A stretch of 39,001 nucleotides of DNA from an uncultured Clostridia bacterium (GCA_947631745.1 CANRMM010000010.1:1-39001), one strand, 5' to 3'. Shown: positions 1 through 9,145, counted from the stretch's first letter. Notes: generated from the letters alone by a model not told the origin. Numbers and translations are program-made.

Positions 1-37
1 TTGGAGGATTTTTCATACAATGCTATCGCTTTTTTTG

Positions 38-67
38 AACCACGCGCATAGCACGTGGTTTTCTTTT
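38..67 (+). terminator. Rho-independent terminator of a gene to the left of the window
   Basis: A 7-bp stem (AACCACG / CGTGGTT) with a 9-nt loop is followed by TTCTTTT on the plus strand. It faces the UPF0182 gene and probably ends a plus-strand gene whose body lies before base 1. Confidence 0.5.
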
Positions 68-69
68 AT

Positions 70-111
70 ACAAAAAAGATGAATGAAAATCACTTTCATT
101 CACCTTTTTGT
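70..111 (-). terminator. Terminator of the sortase-ftsY-UPF0182 run
   Basis: A long inverted repeat starts directly after the UPF0182 stop codon. On the minus strand it reads AAAAAGGTGAATGAAA, GTGA loop, TTTTCATTCATC, TTTTTT, which is a strong hairpin ending in a T run. Confidence 0.8.
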
Positions 112-112
112 A

Positions 113-3016
113 TCATTTTTCCACACTTACTATCTCGTTGGTTATTTGATCAATTGGATTTTTATCTTTACTATTTTGTCTCTCTTCTTTTTCTATTTCT
201 TTTACAAGCTTGTCCATATTATCTATCAATTCTTGTAATCTTTCTACATCTTTTCCAATCATCTCTAGATTTCCAGCTGACTTAGACTCTTTTAAATTAG
301 TATTTGCTCGAATAATTGCTTTTATTAAGTCTTCTACGTTATCTGTATTCTCAATTTCAATGTCTAATGCATATTGTGACACTAAATTATTTAAAGCAAT
401 ATCTAAATTATTTCCTATAGCAAGTTTATTTCCCGATGCAACAATAACTTTTTTTAATACTGGTACAGAATCTATTTCATTAACATATTGTTGGTAAATT
501 GGTTCTACATACAATAAGGTATTATTTAATGGCACTATAATCATATTTTTAGTAATTCGTGTACCATTAACATTCAAAGATTCTATATCTTCAGATATCT
601 TTTCATCTTGTTCTATTTGTGTATCCAATTGCATTGGTCCTAGAATGTTACTATCTGAGGAAAAATGATAAATAGACAATCTAGGATTTCCTTCTTGATA
701 ACTTCCTACCATATATGAAATAATATTTTGCTTTCCATATGGAGTAAATGGAAGTACTAATCCTAAACGGTTATTTTCTTCCTCTAATGTTTCTACCATC
801 GTATAATATGGTTCTATATCCGTTCCTGTCTTTGTTGAAACTTTACTTATATTATGAGTTGCAACATCCCATACATCATCTCCTCTATATAACACATCAG
901 CTTGAATGCTATGATATCTTGCTATCATATCTGCTTGAATTTTATATAAAAACTTAGGATATATAAACTGATTACTAATATCAGTTGGTATTTCTTTTTC
1001 ACTAAACAAGTCCGGATAAATCTTTCTATATGCACTTGCAATAGGATCAGCTTTATCTGTAATATAAAATGTAGTTTCTCCATTATAAGCATCTATTATT
1101 ACTTTTACAGAATTACGAATATAGTTCAATTCCAGTTTATTCAAATTATCAATCTGTATAGTAGTTTTCTGTGAATATGGATAATTATTAGAAGTTGTAT
1201 ATGCATCTAATATCCATAATAATTTTCCATCTTCTGTTGCAATCATATATGGTTCTGAATCATATAATAAATATGGCATAATAGCCTTTGCTCTTTGAAT
1301 AATATTTCTATTTGTTAATATCCTACTATCTTCATTCACATTAGCTGAAAGAGCAAGTTTTAAATCTCCCTCTTTTACTCCTAATATAAATCTATCTAAG
1401 AAACCTAATTGTAAGCCTGCTTCGCCTTCATATACATTTTCGGCATTTTCTGCCTTTGCTGAATCTGCCAACGGATAATCAAATTCCTTACGATTATTGC
1501 TATTAGTTACAATATTATTATTAGTTTCTAATCCAAAATAAATCCTTGGCTCTGTAATTGTTACAATATCATTTTTAGACATTTCAAAGCTTTTTTGCAT
1601 TACATTCAAATTTCCTGATTCGTTTGTATCTGTTGCTGACGTAACAATAACTCCATGTCCATGAGTATATTCATAAGTTTTATTATTATAAGTTCCATTA
1701 CTATTTGAAATTTCTCTTGGCGAAATATACACTAATTTATCTTCACCATCTATTTTACACCTTGCAATTGTCGTTGTATTATATTTATAATATCCCTTTT
1801 GTGTCTGTGATGCATTCAAATCCTTTAAGACTGTATCTTCATCCACAATAACAATATTAGAAATAGTATCATTCAAGTTTCCTAACATTTCTTGGGTTAC
1901 TGTACTACCACCATCTGCAATATTAATTTCGTCTATATTAATTCCATATGCATTTTTTGTATTACGTATATTATCTTCAATGTTAGCTTTCTCTCTATCT
2001 AGTTCATTTGGTGTAACAAAAACTAATTGAAAAATAACAATAACCATTAAGAGAGTAATAATATACACAGGTACTACTAAAATATTACCAATAACAGCTT
2101 TCGTCTTTCCTTGTTTAAACTTTCTAATTGCCATACATATTGAAACAATCATAATAATAGGAAGTAGCCTGTAGCCCCATAATTTAATTGTTTTATCCGT
2201 AATACCTGCTCCGTAAATTGAATAACTTGTATCTTCCTGCAAATCAATAAATTTTTCTAAGCCTATATTTTGCGTTTGTACTAATACATAACCTGCAATT
2301 AATATTGTAACTAAAATAATATTAATATATAGTTGTTTTAAAATATTGCTCTTTTTTAATGTTTCTCTGCTAATACCATCAAAATAAATATTGAACGCAA
2401 CAATATAATAGATAACTGTATAAATTGTAATTCCGATAACTAATAAAATTGCATACATTAGCATAAATTCAATAAAAGGCTTTTGAAAAATATAATATCC
2501 AATATCAAGTCCCATAATTGGATCTGCTATCTCAAATGAGGTACTATTAAAACATAACATATATGTTTTTAAAATCATCTGGGAAGTAATTGCACTAACT
2601 ATAATAGAAATAATAAAAGCAATTGATTTATTAGCTAATTTAGGCATTGGAATTTTTTCTTCATCAAAAAATATCTTCATGGATTTTTTTATATGAATAT
2701 TGTTAAAAAACAATATTGCAAATAGTACAATAAAATTAATCCCAAATGTAATTCCTATAGAGTGCAAATTTTGCCAAAAAATACCAACATATTGCTCTCC
2801 TATTTCTAGAATTTCTAAATACTCTCCTCTAAAAACAACATATCCAATGATAACAACTACAGCAATAAAAATAAGAACCATATACATCCTAGCCTTACTT
2901 TTTTTAACTTTTAATTGTTCCCTTTTAACAGCTTCTTCTTTTGCTTCAATTAATTCTCTCTTAATATCTTCTGCTGATATTTTTTCATTTGATACGTTTT
3001 CTTTATCATTGTTCAT
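113..3016 (-). CDS. UPF0182 family integral membrane protein
   Basis: The 967-residue protein has a charged N-terminus, about seven hydrophobic segments within residues 45-335, and then a long extracytoplasmic part of roughly 600 residues. This architecture and length, and segments such as YSIYGAGITDKTIKLWGYR, match the UPF0182 (COG1615) family of large membrane proteins of unknown function in Firmicutes and Actinobacteria. The C-terminus is a charged coiled coil. It is the last gene of a minus-strand run after ftsY (32 nt gap) and ends at a hairpin terminator. The nearest SD (AGGAGG) is about 17 nt before the ATG, unusually far, and an in-frame TAA rules out an upstream extension. No biochemical role is known, so the call is to the family only. 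Confidence 0.9.
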   Translation of the reverse strand: MNNDKENVSNEKISAEDIKRELIEAKEEAVKREQLKVKKSKARMYMVLIFIAVVVIIGYVVFRGEYLEILEIGEQYVGIFWQNLHSIGITFGINFIVLFAILFFNNIHIKKSMKIFFDEEKIPMPKLANKSIAFIISIIVSAITSQMILKTYMLCFNSTSFEIADPIMGLDIGYYIFQKPFIEFMLMYAILLVIGITIYTVIYYIVAFNIYFDGISRETLKKSNILKQLYINIILVTILIAGYVLVQTQNIGLEKFIDLQEDTSYSIYGAGITDKTIKLWGYRLLPIIMIVSICMAIRKFKQGKTKAVIGNILVVPVYIITLLMVIVIFQLVFVTPNELDREKANIEDNIRNTKNAYGINIDEINIADGGSTVTQEMLGNLNDTISNIVIVDEDTVLKDLNASQTQKGYYKYNTTTIARCKIDGEDKLVYISPREISNSNGTYNNKTYEYTHGHGVIVTSATDTNESGNLNVMQKSFEMSKNDIVTITEPRIYFGLETNNNIVTNSNNRKEFDYPLADSAKAENAENVYEGEAGLQLGFLDRFILGVKEGDLKLALSANVNEDSRILTNRNIIQRAKAIMPYLLYDSEPYMIATEDGKLLWILDAYTTSNNYPYSQKTTIQIDNLNKLELNYIRNSVKVIIDAYNGETTFYITDKADPIASAYRKIYPDLFSEKEIPTDISNQFIYPKFLYKIQADMIARYHSIQADVLYRGDDVWDVATHNISKVSTKTGTDIEPYYTMVETLEEENNRLGLVLPFTPYGKQNIISYMVGSYQEGNPRLSIYHFSSDSNILGPMQLDTQIEQDEKISEDIESLNVNGTRITKNMIIVPLNNTLLYVEPIYQQYVNEIDSVPVLKKVIVASGNKLAIGNNLDIALNNLVSQYALDIEIENTDNVEDLIKAIIRANTNLKESKSAGNLEMIGKDVERLQELIDNMDKLVKEIEKEERQNSKDKNPIDQITNEIVSVEK

Positions 3017-3048
3017 ATTTTAATTAGTTTAAACCTCCTTCCTTCATC

Positions 3049-3954
3049 TTATATTAAGGCTTTTACAAAATCCTCACTATTAAAGACTTCCATGTCATCT
3101 ATTTGTTCACCAACGCCAATAAATTTTACAGGCATATTATTTTCTGATACTATTCCAATAACAACTCCACCTTTTGCAGTACCATCTAATTTCGTCAATA
3201 CCAATCCTGTAATATCTACTGTTTCCTTAAATGCTTTAACTTGTTCAATTGCATTTTGTCCTGTCGTAGCATCTAATACCATTAAAATTTCTTTTGAAGC
3301 ATCTGGTAATTCCTTATCAATTACCTTTTTTATTTTCATTAATTCATCCATTAAATATTTCTTATTATGTAATCTACCTGCAGTATCACAAATCAAAACA
3401 TCTGCATTCTTTTCTTTTGTAATTTTTATAGCATCATAAACTACAGAAGCAGGATCAGTACCTTCATCTTTTTTTACTAAATCACAACTTGCTCTATTAG
3501 CCCATATTTCTAATTGTTCAACAGCAGCTGCTCTAAAAGTATCTGCCGCAGCAACAACAACTTTTTTCCCATCCAATCTCAATCTGTTTGCCATTTTACC
3601 AATTGAAGTTGTTTTTCCCACACCATTAACTCCTACTACTAAAATAACAGATGGTTTAGATTCTAGTTTTAAAGTATTATCTACTGAATCAAATATTTCT
3701 TGAATTTCATTCCTTAGTGCTTGTTTTACACCTTCTTCATCTTGAATATTTTCTCTTTTTATTCTATTTCTCAAGTTGTCAATAATCTTAGTTGCTGTTT
3801 CAACTCCAACATCAGACATAATTAAAACTTCTTCTAGTTCTTCTAACAATTCTTCATCTACTTTACGAAAATTGCTAAAAACTTGATTCATTTTTTCTCC
3901 GAAAGAAGTCTTAGTTTTACTTAGTCCTTGTTTTAGTTTATCAAAAAATCCCAT
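3049..3954 (-). CDS. ftsY: Signal recognition particle receptor FtsY
   Basis: FtsY is the SRP receptor GTPase that docks SRP-ribosome complexes at the membrane for co-translational insertion. The 301-residue protein has a short N domain (residues 1-95) and an SRP-type GTPase domain with the P-loop GVNGVGKT (108-115), DTFRAAA (138-144), DTAGR (190-194) and TKLDGTAKGG (254-263). The acidic A domain of E. coli FtsY is missing, as is usual in Firmicutes. The start has an AAGGAGAG SD. It lies between the sortase gene and the UPF0182 gene on the same strand with short gaps, so co-transcription is likely. Ffh, its partner, is not in the window. Confidence 0.97.
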   Translation of the reverse strand: MGFFDKLKQGLSKTKTSFGEKMNQVFSNFRKVDEELLEELEEVLIMSDVGVETATKIIDNLRNRIKRENIQDEEGVKQALRNEIQEIFDSVDNTLKLESKPSVILVVGVNGVGKTTSIGKMANRLRLDGKKVVVAAADTFRAAAVEQLEIWANRASCDLVKKDEGTDPASVVYDAIKITKEKNADVLICDTAGRLHNKKYLMDELMKIKKVIDKELPDASKEILMVLDATTGQNAIEQVKAFKETVDITGLVLTKLDGTAKGGVVIGIVSENNMPVKFIGVGEQIDDMEVFNSEDFVKALI

Positions 3955-3976
3955 GTATCTTTCTCTCCTTTTTTCT

Positions 3977-4858
3977 TTACGTTGTTACTTTTGCAAAAAT
4001 AATAAGACGATAATCATCATCTTCTGTGCAAGTAGATAATGTTATTTCAGGTTTATTATTAGTATCTCTCTTAGCATATCCAAATTCTTCTGAAAGAGCT
4101 GTATATTTTTTATAAACCTCATATTCTACTCTTTTACCTTCATTAGTTGTAATATATATTTTATCTCCATTTTGTAATTTTTTATTATTTCCGAAAAGAT
4201 TACTATAATTATGTGCAACAATAACATTATTCCCACTTTCGTTTAAATCACCTGTTGAATATAACAAACAAGGTGCTATTTCCATTCCATCAATAGTTAC
4301 ATTACTTAAAATTGGTACATCCACACCTATTTTAGGTATTTCAATTCTCCCTATTGTTGTAAATCCTTGATACGTTGTAGAAGAAGTCTTTTCTTTTTTA
4401 GTTTCTACTTTCTCTTTTTCTTCCTTTTTCTCTTCTTTTCTTTCTTCTTTTTTCTGTTCTTTTTTTTCTTCTATTTTTTCTTCTATTTTTTCTTCTTTTT
4501 TGTCTTCTAGTCTTTCTTCCTCTTTTATTTCAGTTACTGCCCCTTCTACTCTTATAGATCTAGATGTTGGTATTGCTACTTTTTCTTCTAGCTGATTTTC
4601 AGTTTCTCCAATTGTTATTTTCTGTGCAATCACTGTATTTGACATTTTCTCTACTTGATTTAGCTCCATTTCTGGATTATGTACTAATAAAGAACTTTCA
4701 TCATACAAAGTTGCTGCTGTTTCTCCTTTAATTGTATCTTCTATTATGTTATCATTCGTGAAAAAATTCAAAACAACAATAATGTCCAGTATCAATACAA
4801 TTGCTATGCCAATACTAAGAATAATTGTTGCCTCTTTGTCTGAATTAGACATAAGCAT
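3977..4858 (-). CDS. Sortase with an E/K-rich linker
   Basis: Sortases are membrane transpeptidases that attach or polymerise surface proteins. Residues 11-32 form an N-terminal signal anchor. Residues 110-157 are an almost pure Glu/Lys linker that probably spans wall polymers. Residues 165-293 are a sortase domain with catalytic His216 (VIVAHNYSN), Cys277 (TLSTCT) and Arg284 (DDYRLIIFAK). The class is not certain; the short domain and TLSTCT motif resemble class D-like housekeeping sortases. It starts after an AAGGAG SD and heads the run sortase-ftsY-UPF0182. I saw no clear LPXTG-type substrate in the window, so its substrates must be elsewhere. Confidence 0.9.
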   Translation of the reverse strand: MLMSNSDKEATIILSIGIAIVLILDIIVVLNFFTNDNIIEDTIKGETAATLYDESSLLVHNPEMELNQVEKMSNTVIAQKITIGETENQLEEKVAIPTSRSIRVEGAVTEIKEEERLEDKKEEKIEEKIEEKKEQKKEERKEEKKEEKEKVETKKEKTSSTTYQGFTTIGRIEIPKIGVDVPILSNVTIDGMEIAPCLLYSTGDLNESGNNVIVAHNYSNLFGNNKKLQNGDKIYITTNEGKRVEYEVYKKYTALSEEFGYAKRDTNNKPEITLSTCTEDDDYRLIIFAKVTT

Positions 4859-5054
4859 ATTTTTTCACTCCTTATTTAATTTAATCCGTTTTATCAACAG
4901 TGTCCTTATTTTATCATACTTTTACTAAAATGTACACCATTATAATAAAACTTTTGCCTTATATTAAATGACCATAAAAATATTTTATTTGTAAATTACT
5001 ATCTTTAAGAAATATATTGATTTTTTTTAGTACCTAATATATTATTATCTATGG

Positions 5055-5882
5055 GTGAGAGAAATGATAATAAAAATCGAACAAGTACAATCAAATTTTA
5101 AAAATAGTTTTGAAATTAGGGTAAATAATGAATTAAAATATTTAGCAGGTACTCCTTGGATGAATATTGATTTACCATTAAATGCAGAGAATACTAGACC
5201 TTATATAATGACTGATATAAACGAAAATATTTGTTATACAAGTTCCTATAATATAATAGAAAATGTTTCTAATAGTGCTATTCCAATGAAATGGGCATTT
5301 TCTGGAGAACAGAAAAAATATATTTTTAATGTATATAATAAAGAAAATACTATTTGTGGAAAGTTTTATAAACTAACAAATGGAATTTTAGATACAAAAT
5401 ATGTAATTGAGTATAACAATTATATATTAAAATGTTATGATATATCTGTTGGCAAAACTAGAAATATATCAATTTATAATGAAGAACATCAAATTGCCGA
5501 AATTATAAAACCATTACATAATTCTAACAATTTAGATTACTATTATTTATTTTTACTCGATCAATATAGTAACTTAGAAGAAATACTTTCATTTTTTACT
5601 ATATTTTTTGATTACAAAAATTATTCTCATAATGGAGATGTTACAGGATATAAAGAAGAAGTAAACGTAGAATATACATACGATAAAAATAACAAATTCT
5701 ATGATAAAAACTGGATAACAAATCATTTTAAAAAAGAGGATATTGATATAATAAATAATAAAATGTTAGAAGACAGAAAAGCTACTACTAATTCTATAAA
5801 AAAACATGCTAAATATATTATTCCTTTTATTGTTTTAGGATGGATAATAGTATTTATAATTTTGGGTATACTTATTCTATAA
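5055..5882 (+). CDS. Hypothetical tail-anchored membrane protein, possibly LURP-one/tubby-like
   Basis: The 275-residue protein ends in a single membrane segment (about residues 251-275) after a Lys-rich stretch, so the bulk should be cytoplasmic. The middle part has repeated beta-strand patterns such as YIFNVYNKENTICGKFYKL and ISIYNEEHQIAEIIKPL. These resemble the scramblase/LURP-one-like beta-barrel fold of Firmicute proteins, but this is a weak impression, not an identification. The annotated start MREMIIKIEQ may really be the Met at residue 4, because GGGTGAGAGAA lies just before it. The gene sits alone, 9 bp from the left attachment repeat and outside the inferred element. Its high AT content resembles the element, so an older insertion at the same tRNA site is possible. 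Confidence 0.6.
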   Translation: MREMIIKIEQVQSNFKNSFEIRVNNELKYLAGTPWMNIDLPLNAENTRPYIMTDINENICYTSSYNIIENVSNSAIPMKWAFSGEQKKYIFNVYNKENTICGKFYKLTNGILDTKYVIEYNNYILKCYDISVGKTRNISIYNEEHQIAEIIKPLHNSNNLDYYYLFLLDQYSNLEEILSFFTIFFDYKNYSHNGDVTGYKEEVNVEYTYDKNNKFYDKNWITNHFKKEDIDIINNKMLEDRKATTNSIKKHAKYIIPFIVLGWIIVFIILGILIL

Positions 5883-5891
5883 AATTCATTG

Positions 5892-5943
5892 TTGGAGCCA
5901 ATAAGCAGAATCGAACTGCTGACCTACGGGTTACGAATCCGTT
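5892..5943. repeat. attL: 52-bp copy of the tRNA-Thr 3' half
   Basis: Identical to 15057-15108, running from the CCA end through the T arm to the anticodon stem, and then diverging (TTTAGA here against TTGCTC in the intact gene). It is the displaced original 3' end of the tRNA gene and has no 5' half. Confidence 0.95.
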
Positions 5944-6055
5944 TAGACATATTTTATAAATTTTTATAAAATACTTCAAATTACTATAAAATCAATACTT
6001 ATGTGGATTATTTTTTCGCAAATTTATATAATTTTATATAACTTTATGCCACTTT

Positions 6056-6073
6056 CGTCACTTTTTCGTCACC
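6056..6073 (+). repeat. Candidate left arm-type integrase sites
   Basis: Two direct copies of CGTCAC are separated by TTTTT. The same CGTCACTTTT word occurs twice at 14991-15011, near the right end. Short direct repeats inside both ends are typical arm sites for tyrosine integrases with an N-terminal arm-binding domain. Binding itself is inferred. Confidence 0.5.
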
Positions 6074-6209
6074 AACTGTAATATTGACTTTTTAGGCAAA
6101 AACTTGTAATAGGCATAAAGTATGAATGATAAAAATCCTTATTTATAAGGTTATATAAGCTTTAAATATAATAAGATTGTTATTATTCTCAACATACTTA
6201 TAATAGAAT

Positions 6210-6250
6210 AAAAAGCATACCTATATTTTTAAATATTTAGTATGCTTTTT
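6210..6250. terminator. Bidirectional-looking terminator after the cargo operon
   Basis: A perfect 11-bp stem AAAAAGCATAC / GTATGCTTTTT with a 19-nt loop. On the minus strand it ends in a T run about 65 nt after the stop of the TPR gene. Confidence 0.8.
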
Positions 6251-6313
6251 ATAATATGTTTTTATTGAAATCAATACGGTTTTTATAAAAATAATAAAAA
6301 TTTCTATATATAA

Positions 6314-7597
6314 TTAATAAGTCACAGATGACGAATAGACATTATAAAAACTTGTAGAATAATCATCTCTTTTACTATATTCGATTTTAAATGTTCCATT
6401 TGAATATAATAATTTGGTATTTTCATCAATTTTATATGTCGATGGAATACTTGTAATATTTTTTATTTTTATCGTCCTTGAAATAATTCTAGCCTTACAA
6501 TATTCCTGTAATGATGAAAAATTATTAAATGCAGAAAAATAGGCTGTACCTTCTAATGTAACCGTTCCATCATCATTTAGTTCTAAATCTATATCAATAT
6601 ATTCTGATGAATTAGGTTTATCTATGTACCAATTATTCCATCTTCCGTCATATCTCCAGACATTTCTAGATTCAGAATAACTTTTAGCAGCGTATGTTCT
6701 TCCCATAACATTAATTATATCTTTAATTTTATTTAATTGTTTTTTTCTTTTGGAAGCTTTTATTCCATCATATTCGGCTTTATCAGGCAGATAATCATAT
6801 ATAAGTTTTGCATCTTTCAGTTTTCCTTCTTCTATGTATTCTTCTGCTTGTTTAATATAAGCATTATTAACGAGTTCTTTTGCATCTTTATAATCATCTG
6901 CACTTTCAAAATAGGAGATAGCACTATTATAGTCTCCTTTTTTAAAAGCATCGTTTCCATGCTGATAATATATCTGATGTCTTAGATTTTCTAGATTTTC
7001 ATATTTTTTATTTGTTACTTTTTCTATTTCTTCTAAGGCTTGCTTATAATCCTTTTTTTCTAAAAATTTTACAGATAAATTATAATGAACATTATCCAGT
7101 AAATTACTTAAATCTTCTTTGTTTGTTACCTCTTGTAAATATTCTAAGGCTTTATCATATTGTTTATCTTCAATATATTTTTTTCCTAATTCATATTTGC
7201 AATCATTAATTTTATTCTCTACAATTTCGTCCGGTTCTTTAATTTCTAATAGTGCATTGAGAGCATTATCGAATTGATTATTTTCAAATGATACCAACGA
7301 TTCAGAAAGTTTTACCTTATATTGTACTTGATTATAAGTACTTATATCATTTTTTAAATAATCTTCAATCATACTAAGTGCAGAACTATATTGAGAAACT
7401 TTATCATATTGTTGTAAATCATAATTATTGTTTATGTTATCAATACAATTTTTAGGATATATAAATTGTATAAAAATAATAATCATAATTATGATTACTA
7501 TACAAGCAATTAATAATACAAGAAGCAATTTATTTGCATTTAATGTTTTTCTTTTTAATTTATTTTTTTGTTCTAAATTATTATTTTCATTTTTCAT
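6314..7597 (-). CDS. Membrane-anchored TPR-like protein (element cargo)
   Basis: I do not recognise the family. The protein (427 residues from the chosen start) has a basic N-terminus, one membrane segment (about residues 26-47) and then at least four helical repeats of TPR type, for instance KYIEDKQYDKALEYLQEV and FKKGDYNSAISYFESADDY. A C-terminal part from about residue 295 is predicted to be beta-rich. The start MKNENN is chosen because AGGAGAATAGTT lies just before it; the longer frame starting 22 codons upstream lacks an SD. It is the last gene of a four-gene minus-strand operon and the terminator at 6210-6250 follows. TPR-like arrays usually bind proteins, so a scaffold or sensor at the cell surface is possible. 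Confidence 0.75.
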   Translation of the reverse strand: MKNENNNLEQKNKLKRKTLNANKLLLVLLIACIVIIIMIIIFIQFIYPKNCIDNINNNYDLQQYDKVSQYSSALSMIEDYLKNDISTYNQVQYKVKLSESLVSFENNQFDNALNALLEIKEPDEIVENKINDCKYELGKKYIEDKQYDKALEYLQEVTNKEDLSNLLDNVHYNLSVKFLEKKDYKQALEEIEKVTNKKYENLENLRHQIYYQHGNDAFKKGDYNSAISYFESADDYKDAKELVNNAYIKQAEEYIEEGKLKDAKLIYDYLPDKAEYDGIKASKRKKQLNKIKDIINVMGRTYAAKSYSESRNVWRYDGRWNNWYIDKPNSSEYIDIDLELNDDGTVTLEGTAYFSAFNNFSSLQEYCKARIISRTIKIKNITSIPSTYKIDENTKLLYSNGTFKIEYSKRDDYSTSFYNVYSSSVTY

Positions 7598-7649
7598 AAC
7601 TATTCTCCTATTTACTATTTTATACTGCAATTTTTTTCTGTTTAACATA

Positions 7650-8294
7650 TTAAATCTTATCATTTATCGTCTTATAATTATCTAATATTTCTCCATATAT
7701 TTGGTGTGTTTTCATATCAAAGTTATAATTATCCACTATTGATTTTATATTTATTGATATTGTTTCTAATTTTAAAGATAACTGATTAATTTCGTTTACA
7801 TCAATATCATTCTCATTTATATGATTCAGAATATTTGTGAAATTTGAATTAATAAATTCTAATACTTCAAAATACAAATCATAAGTTTCATAAACTTTAT
7901 TATCTGCTATTAGTATATCTTTTGGAATAATATCTTTTAATTTTATATAATCTTCTAATTTTTCTACATATATGTTTAAACTATCGTCTAATGAATAATC
8001 TATATTATTAAAATCTGTTTTTCGTATTATTTCTGTAGCTTTGTTCGCAATTGTAGCTATTTGTTCTAGCCCACCGTTCATTTTTGTTATTAATTCTACA
8101 GAAATCAATTCTTTTACTACCTTTATATTATTTTCATCTCTCTTATCGCTAATGTATGTACACGCTTTGGAATATTCCCCATTCTTTATATATTCAATAG
8201 CCTTATTTAATTCATATTTCGGTTTTAATGACACTCCTCCGACCATTAATGCTATTAATATTAATATAATAAATATTATTATAATTTTTTTCAT
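7650..8294 (-). CDS. Hypothetical membrane-anchored protein (element cargo)
   Basis: The 214-residue protein has an N-terminal hydrophobic anchor (MKKIIIIFIILILIALMVGG). It is followed by one TPR-like unit (ELNKAIEYIKNGEYSKACTYI) and helical sequence without catalytic motifs. There is no lipobox cysteine, so it is probably anchored by the uncleaved helix and faces outside. A GAGGAGA SD precedes the ATG. The TPR-like unit resembles the repeats in the next gene, 52 nt downstream, which suggests that the two products act together. Function is unknown. Confidence 0.7.
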   Translation of the reverse strand: MKKIIIIFIILILIALMVGGVSLKPKYELNKAIEYIKNGEYSKACTYISDKRDENNIKVVKELISVELITKMNGGLEQIATIANKATEIIRKTDFNNIDYSLDDSLNIYVEKLEDYIKLKDIIPKDILIADNKVYETYDLYFEVLEFINSNFTNILNHINENDIDVNEINQLSLKLETISINIKSIVDNYNFDMKTHQIYGEILDNYKTINDKI

Positions 8295-8333
8295 TTAGCT
8301 TCTCCTCGTATAATATAAAATTTTTAGTATATT

Positions 8334-8849
8334 TTATTTAACATAACTTGCATATCTTCTAAAATCATCACTATCATTACTTACTGTTACTACTTCTCTA
8401 CGACCACTTTTATAAATAACTGTGAATGTTGTTTCAGATTTATTCTTTCCACTTAAAGCTCCTCCAATTAGTCCAATTGGTCCGAGTAAAGCTCCACCAA
8501 TTACCCCTCTTGCGACAGAACTACCAACAGATTTTCTCGTATCGCCTCCAACTATAATAGTATAATCAATTTCATTATCCATATCTTCCTTTCTTTTTTG
8601 AGCATAATATTTTTCTCGTTCTTCACTTGATAAATTATCAATTATTTCCTGTTCTCTTTCTTCTTGCTTGTCTTTCATATTTGCATATATATACATTCCA
8701 ATAGGAAGAAATACAAAAGGACACATCATAATTAAAAAAATGATAATCCTTGTAGAAGTTTCCAACTCTATACCTTGTTGAAACGCAAGAAGATATAAAA
8801 TACCTGTGACAGATATTAAATAACATATAAAACCAAAACCCTTTTTCAA
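8334..8849 (-). CDS. Small membrane protein with a glycine-rich segment (element cargo)
   Basis: Two hydrophobic helices lie near residues 5-45 of the product, followed by a charged Glu/Lys/Arg helix, a glycine-rich stretch (VARGVIGGALLGPIGLIGGA) and a beta-strand tail (TTFTVIYKSGRREVVTV). Glycine-zipper segments of this kind often insert into or pack in membranes. I choose the TTG at 8849 as start because GAGGTG lies 6 nt before it; the GTG at 8858 is part of that same SD and has none of its own. It is the second gene of the cargo operon. The family is not named; similar small proteins occur in mobile elements and prophages of Firmicutes. Confidence 0.7.
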   Translation of the reverse strand: MKKGFGFICYLISVTGILYLLAFQQGIELETSTRIIIFLIMMCPFVFLPIGMYIYANMKDKQEEREQEIIDNLSSEEREKYYAQKRKEDMDNEIDYTIIVGGDTRKSVGSSVARGVIGGALLGPIGLIGGALSGKNKSETTFTVIYKSGRREVVTVSNDSDDFRRYASYVK

Positions 8850-8863
8850 ATATTTCACCTCAC

Positions 8864-9079
8864 TTATATAGATTTTTTATTACTTTTACAATTTAAGTTA
8901 TAACAATCATTACAATACCAATCATAATTGGGATATATAGTATTTTTACATTTTTTTTCAGTAATACCTTGTAAATTTTCAACTTCTAATTCAATTAAAT
9001 CGATTGCTAGTGTTAATGAATTTCTTTGCAAAAGCAATTTAATTCTTTTCAATAAATTAAGCATTTTCAAATCTTCCAT
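8864..9079 (-). CDS. Small cysteine-rich protein, first gene of the cargo operon
   Basis: The 71-residue product has an amphipathic N-terminal helix and a cysteine cluster at the C-terminus (CKNTIYPNYDWYCNDCYNLNC) that could bind zinc. The SD is weak (AAGGG, 8 nt before the ATG). A sigma-A-like promoter is present upstream at 9097-9125. No known family is evident. Its place at the head of the operon and next to a divergent XRE gene supports it as a real gene. Confidence 0.55.
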   Translation of the reverse strand: MEDLKMLNLLKRIKLLLQRNSLTLAIDLIELEVENLQGITEKKCKNTIYPNYDWYCNDCYNLNCKSNKKSI

Positions 9080-9096
9080 ATATAAAACCCTTACAT

Positions 9097-9125
9097 ATTA
9101 TATCTCTTTTTAACCTCACCTGCAA
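9097..9125 (-). promoter_or_regulatory. Promoter of the cargo operon
   Basis: On the minus strand TTGCAG (9120-9125), a 17-nt spacer and a perfect TATAAT (9097-9102). The -35 is weak and is overlapped by an inverted repeat (9124-9137), which fits a repressible promoter. Confidence 0.55.
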
Positions 9126-9145
9126 GTGCTAACACTTAAAAGTGT
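9124..9145. promoter_or_regulatory. Two overlapping palindromes, candidate XRE operator
   Basis: AAGTG-CTAA-CACTT (9124-9137) overlaps ACACTT-AA-AAGTGT (9132-9145). They lie between the divergent cargo operon and the XRE gene at 9187 and touch the -35 box of the cargo promoter. Autoregulation by the XRE protein is inferred from position. Confidence 0.55.

Larger units (their letters stand above)
5944..6313. other. Non-coding left end of the element
   Basis: This stretch has no credible gene. It holds two direct CGTCAC motifs (6056-6072) that match a pair at the other end of the element, a hairpin terminator (6210-6250), and one copy (6271-6290) of a 20-nt motif seen again at 10080-10099. The remainder is AT-rich sequence in which I see nothing specific. 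Confidence 0.6.

Noticed and set aside
8638..8826. Minus-strand overlapping frame inside the glycine-rich membrane gene
   Set aside because: No SD, no family resemblance, fully contained in a supported gene.
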